Positions 8,601-14,730 of a stretch of DNA of 25,569 nucleotides are shown piece by piece (position 1 is the stretch's first letter; each line of letters begins with the position of its first letter). A model generated the notes under the pieces. That model was not told where the DNA came from. It worked only from the letters and a program-made list of their open reading frames with translations, and did not search any database. Made by a program: the position numbers and the translations under genes. Where the stretch lies: positions 1 through 25,569 of IMG/VR virus record IMGVR_UViG_3300010389_000118. One strand, 5' to 3'. The DNA comes from a virus.

Positions 8601-11263
8601 TTGATGGCAGTGGTGATTATTTGACATTAGCAAGTAGTAGTGATTTTACATTTGGAACAAATAATTACACCATAGAATGTTTTGTGTATTATAATGCAAC
8701 TTCTAGTGGTTATGTTTATGATTTTAGAAGTGGTGATGGACAGGCACCTGCACTAGCTATTTCAAATGGTACTCTTTTTGCAGGAGGTGCTGGAAATAAT
8801 ATGACTGTATCTAATGTAATTACAACAGGAAAATGGTATCATATTGCTCTTGTACGAAATAGTAATACAGAAACAATTTATATTGATGGTGTCTCTTATA
8901 ATACGCAGTCAAATGCCAATAATTTAGCACAAACAGGTCTTAGCATAGGAAATAGATTTGCAGCAACTTTTTATTATCATAATGGATTTGTTAGCAATCT
9001 ACGTGTTATAAATGGAACCGCACTCTACACATCAAACTTCACACCATCATCAGCACCACTCACAAATGTAACCAACACAAAACTTCTGTGTTGTCAGTCA
9101 AATACTTCTGCTGGTGCAGCAGCAGTTGTTGGCTTGAATGATGGAAGAATTTGGAGTGATGCCTCTCAAACTAATTTTCTTCCAGGAACTTTTTCTAATG
9201 CATTTGATGATAATGCCAGTTCTTATGCAGAAACTACTGCTACCGATGCCATTGGATCTATTACTTTTGATCCAGTAATACCAATCAGTTCTATTACAAC
9301 CTTTAAAGTAAGTTCTGCCGCAAATGGAAATAATAGTCAGAATTGGGGATTTAATGGTGGTTCTATGACTGCCCGAGTATGTAATGGTGTTACAGATTTG
9401 TCGGATCTTTTACCAGGTAGTGGCAATCTCACTTCATTTGAGGTTCAAAAAACTGGTTCTGGTGTTGCTGCTGTTAATGAGATAGAAATTAATGGTGTTA
9501 GGTTGATTAATGGAGGTGGTTCACTTACAGTAAACGGAAACGCAACAGCAACCAACTTCAACCCATTCAACACTGATATCAACACAGTTCGTGGACAAGA
9601 AACTGGTTATGCTACTTTGAATCCTCTTGATAGTGCCACCACTCTTTCAGATGGCAATCTAACTATCACAGGTAGTGGTACTGCTTTTAAAGGTGTAAGG
9701 AGCACTATTGGATTTTCTAGTGGAAAGTGGTATATGGAATGTATATTAAGAGACTATTCAAGTCCGACATCATCTGCTCCAGGTATCTGGAATGATTCAA
9801 GTAGTAACTTAAACACGGGTGCTGGTTCTTATGCTAATGCTTACTTATTTGTTACCGACTATTCTAGTAATTATAGAATTTATACTAATGCAGGTTCATC
9901 AAACCCGTATTCAGAAACAGGATCTCTTTCTGATGGAGATCTAATTGGTATTGCCCTTGACCTTGATAATGGTAAATGCTATGTACATATTAACGGAATT
10001 TATTTGAATGGGGGGGCATCTGTATACGACACATGGCCTGCTGACACTTATTTCTTTGGAGGTTATGAGTATACATCAGGTAATATACTTGACTTTAACT
10101 TTGGTCAAAAACCCTTCAAGTTCCCACCACCAGAAGGTTTCCAACCACTGAATACTGCTAATGTTCGTCCAGAGACTGTGATTGCTCGTCCTGATCAGTA
10201 TGTTGGTATTGTGACTTATACGGGTAACGGTGCAGCAAGAAGTATTACTACCGGGTTCAAACCTGACTTGGTGTGGGTCAAAAAGAGAGGTTCAACATCA
10301 GATAGAAATGTTATTACTGATAGTGTTAGAGGTGCTAATCTTACTTTAAATAGTGATGATGCAAGAAGTGAGGCATCAGCAACAGAAGCGGGACAAATAA
10401 CTGCTTTTAATGGAAATGGATTTTCTCTTGGTACTAACTCTAATGTAACTGGAAATGGAGATACATTTGTTGCCTGGGCTTGGAAAGCAGGTGGAAACTC
10501 AAACACCTTTAATGTTGATGATGTAGGTTATGCAAGTGCTTCTGCTGCTGGATTAGATAGTGGAAGTATTACTCCTACTGGTGCTTCTGTGAGCACTAAG
10601 AGTGGGTTCTCGATTGTTACTTATACGGCACCTTCGTCTGGCGCTTGGACTGTTGGGCATGGGTTAAACGCTGCTCCTGAATTTATTATCACAAAGAGCA
10701 GGAGCAATACTTACAACTGGGGTACGTATCATGTTGACGTAGGCAACACTGGCAGACTTGATCTTAACAGTACTGGCGCTGTTACTACTACTCAAAATTC
10801 GGCTTGGAATAATACAAGCCCGACATCAACTGTATTTAGTATGGGCAGCGATTGGGCTGGGTCCAGTATCACTTACGTCGCCTACTGCTGGCACGATGTC
10901 CCTGGCCTACAGAAATTTGGCAGTTATTCTGGAAATGGCAGTGCCACAGACGGAACGTTCGTGGAATTAGGATTTAAACCAGCTGTTGTCATAATTAAGA
11001 ACTATATTGGATACACTGAAAATTGGTTGATTTTTGATAATCAAAGAAATAAATTTAATATTGTTGACAATTATCTTCATCCAAATACTTCTGGTACTGA
11101 AGACAATCAATTTTATGACATGGACTTTTTATCTAATGGATTTAAACTCTACAATAATGCAGCAGCAGCAAACTCAAGTGGTAACTCTGCCAAGTACATC
11201 TACGCAGCCTGGGCAGAAGCACCTAGCATCAACTTGTTTGGTGGGGGTGCCAACGCAAGATAA
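5654..11263 (+). CDS. Giant multidomain adhesin: four LamG-like domains, split cupredoxin-like domain, discoidin-like and SPRY-like segments, DUF7483-like repeats
   Basis: An 1869-aa open frame without interruption. Domains by eye: LamG-like 1 (about 22-200); discoidin-like segment (about 215-345, with ANAFDG); a linker with SGRGNDWTPVNF; first half of a cupredoxin-like fold (about 416-475, RGATHTFDY and HPLYLS with H460); LamG-like 2 (479-658, ending KLLCCQ); second half of the cupredoxin (about 685-735, VPHYAPDTLYYYC with C721, H724, M727); LamG-like 3 (792-955); LamG-like 4 (980-1148, again KLLCCQ); a second discoidin-like segment (about 1160-1290); a SPRY-like domain (about 1316-1497, GKWYMECIL, FNFGQKPFKF); and three DUF7483-like repeats (from 1516, 1652 and 1756 to the end). 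LamG, discoidin and SPRY folds commonly bind carbohydrate or protein surfaces, so host attachment is the best guess. No signal peptide is present, as expected for a virion protein. GGAG at 5641 decides the start. Confidence 0.75.
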   Translation: MGVIIPQVITSDRATGAQVIDGSLKFDSGKTQYLSYSPSSGNRRTWTWSGWAKKDVTGSVVTLIGTGSSLDLDVIDFQDECLRYTRSTSGSFKTLKTNAVFRDPSAWYHIVVAVDTTQGTDADRVKLYVNGVQQTSFSSATYPSLNEDTYFNNTSTFTLGRRNASQADYWDGYQSNVTFIDGQALGPEYFGFTDPLTNTWRPKKFKPQATPNDGTIWSSNSTGVANDGTSAPANAFDGNLSTQVYTSGGANSELYYDIPNLTVNSTVRVFIEQHSETNVSFYVIDTNDVKYEYLTAAPYARKWVDIVGVAGKTIKRIGAQRNSNGHGTAHFAWEIDGVILLDDDITNMGKNAFYLPMDGNSPIGQDKSGRGNDWTPVNFGGSVSLDNPIVSGARPILNTIQGGTQAGVGVFGSKVSKYYTLTGSSNSSTGYVFENEGTKPTLSMIRGATHTFDYTSATSHPLYLSSLSDGKHNAKAYSVSFDGTGDYLSIGASADFNFGTGDFTIETFAYINNVPNGPIVNNIDNGGFTTGGFSINEDGNIFVANSSGTFALWGNVTYPSGEWFHIAMTRSGTTGRVFINGVLKLSVTNSTDIGTSGTNDLNIGARRGGSSGVGSLAYYLNGYISNLRIIKGTALYTSNFTLPTTLENVTNTKLLCCQDSDATTAVVSPGAITANGDAAATNTYNPFLYDTDGYFGVDTSTSNVTKMTVPHYAPDTLYYYCNVHSGMGNSISITTDETKADPYAWKNVLGLPLVGSSADVSNQINSGSTTKAVTANGNAAASSDKSNFYDGSFEFDGTDDRLTLDIGAGGLGSGDFTIEFWSNSDTTSGQRGQFQLSPTSGGLLSSATNALGVYQNGTGFYRMYVNDSGSADSTAPNDSNKWNHFAVVRSGSTQKMYVNGIESLSASSSIDYTTARYLCIGGYFSTTYLWDGYIQDFRIYKGVAKYTSNFIPASTNPDILPDTPSGVSGSSKLTKITDGAVSFDGSGDYLTLASSSDFTFGTNNYTIECFVYYNATSSGYVYDFRSGDGQAPALAISNGTLFAGGAGNNMTVSNVITTGKWYHIALVRNSNTETIYIDGVSYNTQSNANNLAQTGLSIGNRFAATFYYHNGFVSNLRVINGTALYTSNFTPSSAPLTNVTNTKLLCCQSNTSAGAAAVVGLNDGRIWSDASQTNFLPGTFSNAFDDNASSYAETTATDAIGSITFDPVIPISSITTFKVSSAANGNNSQNWGFNGGSMTARVCNGVTDLSDLLPGSGNLTSFEVQKTGSGVAAVNEIEINGVRLINGGGSLTVNGNATATNFNPFNTDINTVRGQETGYATLNPLDSATTLSDGNLTITGSGTAFKGVRSTIGFSSGKWYMECILRDYSSPTSSAPGIWNDSSSNLNTGAGSYANAYLFVTDYSSNYRIYTNAGSSNPYSETGSLSDGDLIGIALDLDNGKCYVHINGIYLNGGASVYDTWPADTYFFGGYEYTSGNILDFNFGQKPFKFPPPEGFQPLNTANVRPETVIARPDQYVGIVTYTGNGAARSITTGFKPDLVWVKKRGSTSDRNVITDSVRGANLTLNSDDARSEASATEAGQITAFNGNGFSLGTNSNVTGNGDTFVAWAWKAGGNSNTFNVDDVGYASASAAGLDSGSITPTGASVSTKSGFSIVTYTAPSSGAWTVGHGLNAAPEFIITKSRSNTYNWGTYHVDVGNTGRLDLNSTGAVTTTQNSAWNNTSPTSTVFSMGSDWAGSSITYVAYCWHDVPGLQKFGSYSGNGSATDGTFVELGFKPAVVIIKNYIGYTENWLIFDNQRNKFNIVDNYLHPNTSGTEDNQFYDMDFLSNGFKLYNNAAAANSSGNSAKYIYAAWAEAPSINLFGGGANAR

Positions 11264-11264
11264 C

Positions 11265-11271
11265 CTAAATA
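11265..11271 (+). promoter_or_regulatory. Variant late promoter of cassette C
   Basis: CTAAATA overlaps the stop region of the 1869-aa gene and lies 16 nt before the ATG at 11288. It differs from ATAAATA at one base but continues with AACTAAAAA, exactly as the element at 2084-2099 does. That shared flank is the main support. Confidence 0.4.
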
Positions 11272-11287
11272 ACTAAAAAGTCATAAG

Positions 11288-12541
11288 ATGACAAGAGCAC
11301 GCGACTTATCAAGATTATCAAGCCCAACTAACTTTACTGTAGATGCTTCTACTAATAGAGTTGGTCTTGGATCAACTGATCCTACAGCAAAATTAAATGT
11401 AACTGGTATCGTCAGTGCTACTGCATTTTATGGTGATGGTTCAAACCTTGAAGGTGTTGCTAGTGCAGGATTAGGAACTGCAGTTGAAGAAGATTCTATC
11501 TATGGTGGTCAGCAGATTTACTTCACTGACACTGTATTAGGTATTGCAGGCACAGTAACTGTAAATCCACCTGATTCATCAAATATTGCTTATACACAAT
11601 ATCAAGAGATTTCAGTAGAAGAAGGTGCTGACTTTATTGTTGGTGATGGTGATGACTTTATTCCTGATATTCTTGGTATCAGTTCTGATGTTCAACAACC
11701 TGGATTACTTTCAGGTGGTGGTGGAAGAATAAGAGCTGATAACTTCTCAAATAAAGCAGGAAATGGTGCTCCAGCACTTACATTTGGTGCTGAAGTTCCT
11801 GTAGGATATGGTATTACTGGTGCTGGTGGAATTAACATCACTGGTGTTGCTACTGCTACTGGTGGATTCAGTGGTAATTTAACTGGTAATTTAACTGGTA
11901 ATGTAACTGGTAATGTAACTGGTAATGCTGATACTGCGACTACTGCGACTAATGCTCAAGGATTAACTGGAACACCAGACATCACTGTTAGAAACATTAC
12001 TGGTGTTGCTGCTACATTTAGTGGCACATTAACTTATGAAGATGTAACGAATATTGATTCTGTTGGTTTAGTCACTGCACAATCAGGTTTAAGAGTTACT
12101 GGTGGCGGCACAACTGTCACTGGAATGGGAACATTCTTTAGTGGTGTAGATTTTAATGGGATTCTTATTGAGAGTGCAAATATTGTAGCAAATAAACTTA
12201 GTGCTGCTCCAAATGTAAATCTTGATAATGGAATGGTGCATTACTACACCACAAACGAAACCACTACTGGGACACCAAATATATTTAGTAGTGTAGGGAT
12301 AAACACTGAGTTAGCAATAGGAGAGACTATTTCAGTTACTATTTTGAGTAAACCAAACAGTGCTGGTTACTATGCAAGAGTATCAATTGATGATAATTTA
12401 ACTGGAATTACAACATATTGGAGTGGTGGTTCTGCACCAAGCTCTGCGGAAGCCTCTGGTATTGATGTAAATACATATCAAGTTATTAAAACTGCCGATG
12501 CAACCTTTGATGTTCTGGCAAACACATCCAACTTTGCGTGA
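11288..12541 (+). CDS. Chimeric repeat-rich tail-fibre protein, cassette C first gene
   Basis: This 417-aa protein starts with a different N-terminal module, MTRARDLSRLSSPTNFTVD, followed by a VGLGSTDPTAKLNVTG segment typical of fibre stalks. At about residue 145 it contains the other N-terminal module seen at the very start of the 2110 and 4840 proteins (GRIRADNFSNKAGNGAP to GYGITGAGGINITGV). So it carries both module types in series, as if two first genes had been fused. A (GN)LTGN/VTGN tandem of five short units lies at about 198-217, then the PDITVRNITGVAATF and YEDVTNIDSVG middle module. The C-terminal 150 residues are unlike those of the other cassettes. It is followed by the glycine-rich gene 12 nt downstream. 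Confidence 0.75.
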   Translation: MTRARDLSRLSSPTNFTVDASTNRVGLGSTDPTAKLNVTGIVSATAFYGDGSNLEGVASAGLGTAVEEDSIYGGQQIYFTDTVLGIAGTVTVNPPDSSNIAYTQYQEISVEEGADFIVGDGDDFIPDILGISSDVQQPGLLSGGGGRIRADNFSNKAGNGAPALTFGAEVPVGYGITGAGGINITGVATATGGFSGNLTGNLTGNVTGNVTGNADTATTATNAQGLTGTPDITVRNITGVAATFSGTLTYEDVTNIDSVGLVTAQSGLRVTGGGTTVTGMGTFFSGVDFNGILIESANIVANKLSAAPNVNLDNGMVHYYTTNETTTGTPNIFSSVGINTELAIGETISVTILSKPNSAGYYARVSIDDNLTGITTYWSGGSAPSSAEASGIDVNTYQVIKTADATFDVLANTSNFA

Positions 12542-12553
12542 TAGGAGGTAGAT

Positions 12554-13627
12554 ATGTTTAATGAAAAATATAAAAAAGAATCACCCATTCTTGGAATGAT
12601 GGGAATGGGTGGTGGTGTTGGTAGTAATTTAATTGGTGGTGTTTCAAAAGTTGTAGCAACTGGTGGAACAAAAACTGAACTTGGTGATGGATATACTTAT
12701 CATATTTTTACATCGCCAGGCACTCTTGTAGTAGAAAATGCTGGTCCTGGTGACAGAGAATTCACTTATCTTGTCGTCGCCGGTGGTGGAGGCGGCGGTG
12801 GTGATGGTAATTCTGGTGGAGGCGGTGCCGGTGGTGTCCGAACAAACCTATCTGGACACCCACTTTCTACAAATAATCCATCAATAACGGTGACTGCAGC
12901 AACATATACTGTTACTGTTGGATCAGGTGGTCTTGGGTCAAATGGTACTGTTCGGTGTCCTCCAAGAGATCAAGATGCTGGATGTGATGGGAATCCCTCA
13001 TATTTTGGCCCACCTAACCCAAGTAATGGTATCACAGCACTAGGTGGTGGAGGAGGAGCAAGATATAACGGTCCTGGATTTGCTGGTGGATCTGGTGGTG
13101 GATCCGGAGTTAACGGAGAACCTGCACCACAAGCAAAAAGTGGTGGATCTGGTTCCTTTAGTGGATCACCATCAAATCCTCAACCATATAGACAAGGATA
13201 CCCTGGTGGAAGTAGTGTAGGTAATGCTAGTTTTAGAACTGGTGGAGGTGGTGGTGGTGCTGGTCAAGCAGGTTACAGTGGTGATCACCCATCACTTGCG
13301 GGAAATGGTGGACATGGTGTACAGGTTCTTATCCAAGGTCCTGGACCACAACCAAGGGGAACCTCTGGTCCAAGTCCTCTAGGTGGATATTATGGAGGAG
13401 GAGGTTCTGCAGGTGCTGGATTCTCAGGTCAAGATAGAGACACACAAGGTGGATATGGTGGAGGTGGTAGCTCCATATACCCTTCCGGTGCGGGGCCAAA
13501 CAACAATCATGGCCAACCAGGAACTAGTGGCACTGGTGGTGGAGGTGCTGCTGGTGGAGATGGTGGAACAACCCGACACGGTGGATCTGGTGGGCCAGGT
13601 ATTGTTATCATTGCTTATTATCAATAA
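12554..13627 (+). CDS. Glycine-rich distal tail-fibre/adhesin protein, cassette C
   Basis: A 357-aa protein. After a short N-terminus containing GMMGMGGGVGSN, it has the pattern GYTYHIFTSPGTLVV followed by YLVVAGGGGGGG (about residues 46-83). This is characteristic of Gly-rich domains widespread in phage and marine bacterial surface proteins. About 200 residues of GG-rich loops follow, and the chain ends GGPGIVIIAYYQ. By analogy with the polyglycine-sandwich adhesins of T4-like phages (gp38 type), the glycine runs may form a receptor-binding tip; this is analogy only. AGGAGG (12543-12548), 5 nt before the ATG, fixes the start. The gene is strongly biased to GGTGGN codons, which also produce long false ORFs in other frames. 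Confidence 0.7.
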   Translation: MFNEKYKKESPILGMMGMGGGVGSNLIGGVSKVVATGGTKTELGDGYTYHIFTSPGTLVVENAGPGDREFTYLVVAGGGGGGGDGNSGGGGAGGVRTNLSGHPLSTNNPSITVTAATYTVTVGSGGLGSNGTVRCPPRDQDAGCDGNPSYFGPPNPSNGITALGGGGGARYNGPGFAGGSGGGSGVNGEPAPQAKSGGSGSFSGSPSNPQPYRQGYPGGSSVGNASFRTGGGGGGAGQAGYSGDHPSLAGNGGHGVQVLIQGPGPQPRGTSGPSPLGGYYGGGGSAGAGFSGQDRDTQGGYGGGGSSIYPSGAGPNNNHGQPGTSGTGGGGAAGGDGGTTRHGGSGGPGIVIIAYYQ

Positions 13628-13646
13628 CTAGAAAGATAATAGAAGG

Positions 13647-13742
13647 ATGTCAAGAGTTAGATCTGACAAAATTGTTAATAGGGCAGGCACAGGTGCCGTT
13701 GAGTTAACTCAAGGCGCGACTCTTCCTATTATTGAGGCATAA
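13647..13742 (+). CDS. 31-codon stub carrying only the fibre N-terminal module
   Basis: An intact small ORF with an AGAAGG ribosome binding site (13641-13646). It encodes MSRVRSDKIVNRAGTGAVEL and continues TQGATLPIIEA. It aligns with the first 28 or so residues of the 220- and 266-aa fibre proteins (MSRIRADRFVNNAATGAP, then LTYGAEVPV) and stops where they continue into GYGITGAGG. A terminator follows within 25 nt. It is either the remnant of a deleted cassette first gene or a small peptide that still docks where full fibres dock. The preserved ribosome binding site and clean frame are noteworthy, but there is no evidence of expression. Confidence 0.55.
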   Translation: MSRVRSDKIVNRAGTGAVELTQGATLPIIEA

Positions 13743-13766
13743 TTAGACACTCCACAAACCGTCCAC

Positions 13767-13800
13767 AGACCCTCTAAGAGAAACCTTAGAGGGTCTTTTT
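13767..13800 (+). terminator. Rho-independent terminator merging into a late promoter
   Basis: A perfect 12-bp stem, AGACCCTCTAAG (13767-13778) / CTTAGAGGGTCT (13785-13796), with a 6-nt loop and a run of five T (13796-13800). The last T is also the first base of the late promoter of the next cassette. Confidence 0.92.
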
Positions 13801-13807
13801 ATAAATA
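13800..13807 (+). promoter_or_regulatory. Late promoter of cassette D
   Basis: A full TATAAATA octamer, 19 nt before the ATG at 13827, joined directly to the T tract of the preceding terminator. The 19-nt spacing is the same as in cassette A. Confidence 0.75.
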
Positions 13808-13826
13808 GAAAAAAAGTCTTGGTATA

Positions 13827-14723
13827 ATGACCAGAGCAGTAACTATTGCCGAATTAGGCGATCAGAATACATTTGTAGTTGATGGTAATAATCAAAGAGT
13901 TGGTATTGCAAGTGCTAATCCAACAACAACATTAGATGTTGGTGGCACTGTAACAGCAACATCATTTGTCGGTGATGGAACAGGATTAACTGGTGTTGCG
14001 GCCACCGATAATATTATTACAGGAACTGCTGCTACATTCACTGGTGGGGTTACGATTAGTGGTGCTAGTAATGTTAATGTAACTGGTGTTATCACTGCAA
14101 CATCATTTTCCGGTGATGCAACAGGATTAACTGGTATTGCGGCCACCGATAACATTATTACTGGAACTGCTGCTACTTTTACTGGTGGAGTTAATATTAG
14201 TGGTGCCAGTAATATTAATGTAAGTGGTGTTATCACTGCAACATCATTTGTCGGTGATGCAACAGGACTAAGTGGGACACCTGATATCACTGTTAGAAAT
14301 GTCACTGGTGTTGCTGCAACCTTTGCTGGTGTATTGACATACGAAGATGTAACTAATGTAGATTCTATTGGTATTATCACTGCACGATCTGGTATTAACC
14401 TAACAGGTGGTCGTTATACTAATGGTGTAAATGCCATGGGAGCACTGGATGTTAACATGAGTTTAGGTAATTACTTTACAAAGACTATTACCACAGGTAT
14501 CAATACATTTACCTTTAGTAATCCTCCCTCCAGTGGAACTGTTGGTTCATTCACATTAGAATTAACACAAACTGGTGGCACTGCAGATTGGCCAACTGAA
14601 GTTAAATGGCCTGAAGATACTGCACCGACTCTTTCAACGGGCAAAACGCACCTCTTCGTCTTCATTACAGACGATGGTGGATCACGTTATCGTGGTGCTG
14701 CACTTGCTAACTATGTAAACTGA
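13827..14723 (+). CDS. Short repeat-rich tail-fibre protein, cassette D first gene
   Basis: A 298-aa protein with an N-terminal module of the third type (MTRAVTIAELGDQNTFVVDG, then VGIASANPTTTLDVGG). Next comes a stalk made of a 47-residue unit present twice in tandem (about residues 56-149), each holding AATDNIITGTAATFTGG and GVITATSF. The middle module PDITVRNVTGVAATF and YEDVTNVDSIG follows. The C-terminal module contains GNYFTKTI and STGKTHLFVFITDDGG and is nearly the same as in the 220-aa protein of cassette A. Its partner gene, 7 nt downstream, is a paralogue of the cassette A distal protein. So the C-module and the partner type go together. Confidence 0.75.
   Translation: MTRAVTIAELGDQNTFVVDGNNQRVGIASANPTTTLDVGGTVTATSFVGDGTGLTGVAATDNIITGTAATFTGGVTISGASNVNVTGVITATSFSGDATGLTGIAATDNIITGTAATFTGGVNISGASNINVSGVITATSFVGDATGLSGTPDITVRNVTGVAATFAGVLTYEDVTNVDSIGIITARSGINLTGGRYTNGVNAMGALDVNMSLGNYFTKTITTGINTFTFSNPPSSGTVGSFTLELTQTGGTADWPTEVKWPEDTAPTLSTGKTHLFVFITDDGGSRYRGAALANYVN
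13992..14273 (+). repeat. In-frame tandem duplication of 141 bp
   Basis: Two adjacent copies (13992-14132 and 14133-14273) of a 47-codon unit beginning GGTRTTGCGGCCACCGATAA. They differ at scattered, mainly third-codon positions. A partial copy of the unit's last part precedes them (about 13941-13991). The repeat changes fibre length without breaking the frame. Confidence 0.85.
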
Positions 14724-14730
14724 GGTTAAT

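Noticed and set aside
13383-13631. 82-codon + strand frame inside the glycine-rich gene
   Set aside because: A product of the GGTGGN codon repetition read out of frame. The glycine-rich frame has the ribosome binding site and the typical domain ends.
13892-14380. 162-codon minus-strand frame
   Set aside because: It mirrors the repetitive fibre gene on the + strand. Its Pro/Val/Ala-rich translation repeats with the same 47-codon period, as expected of a shadow.
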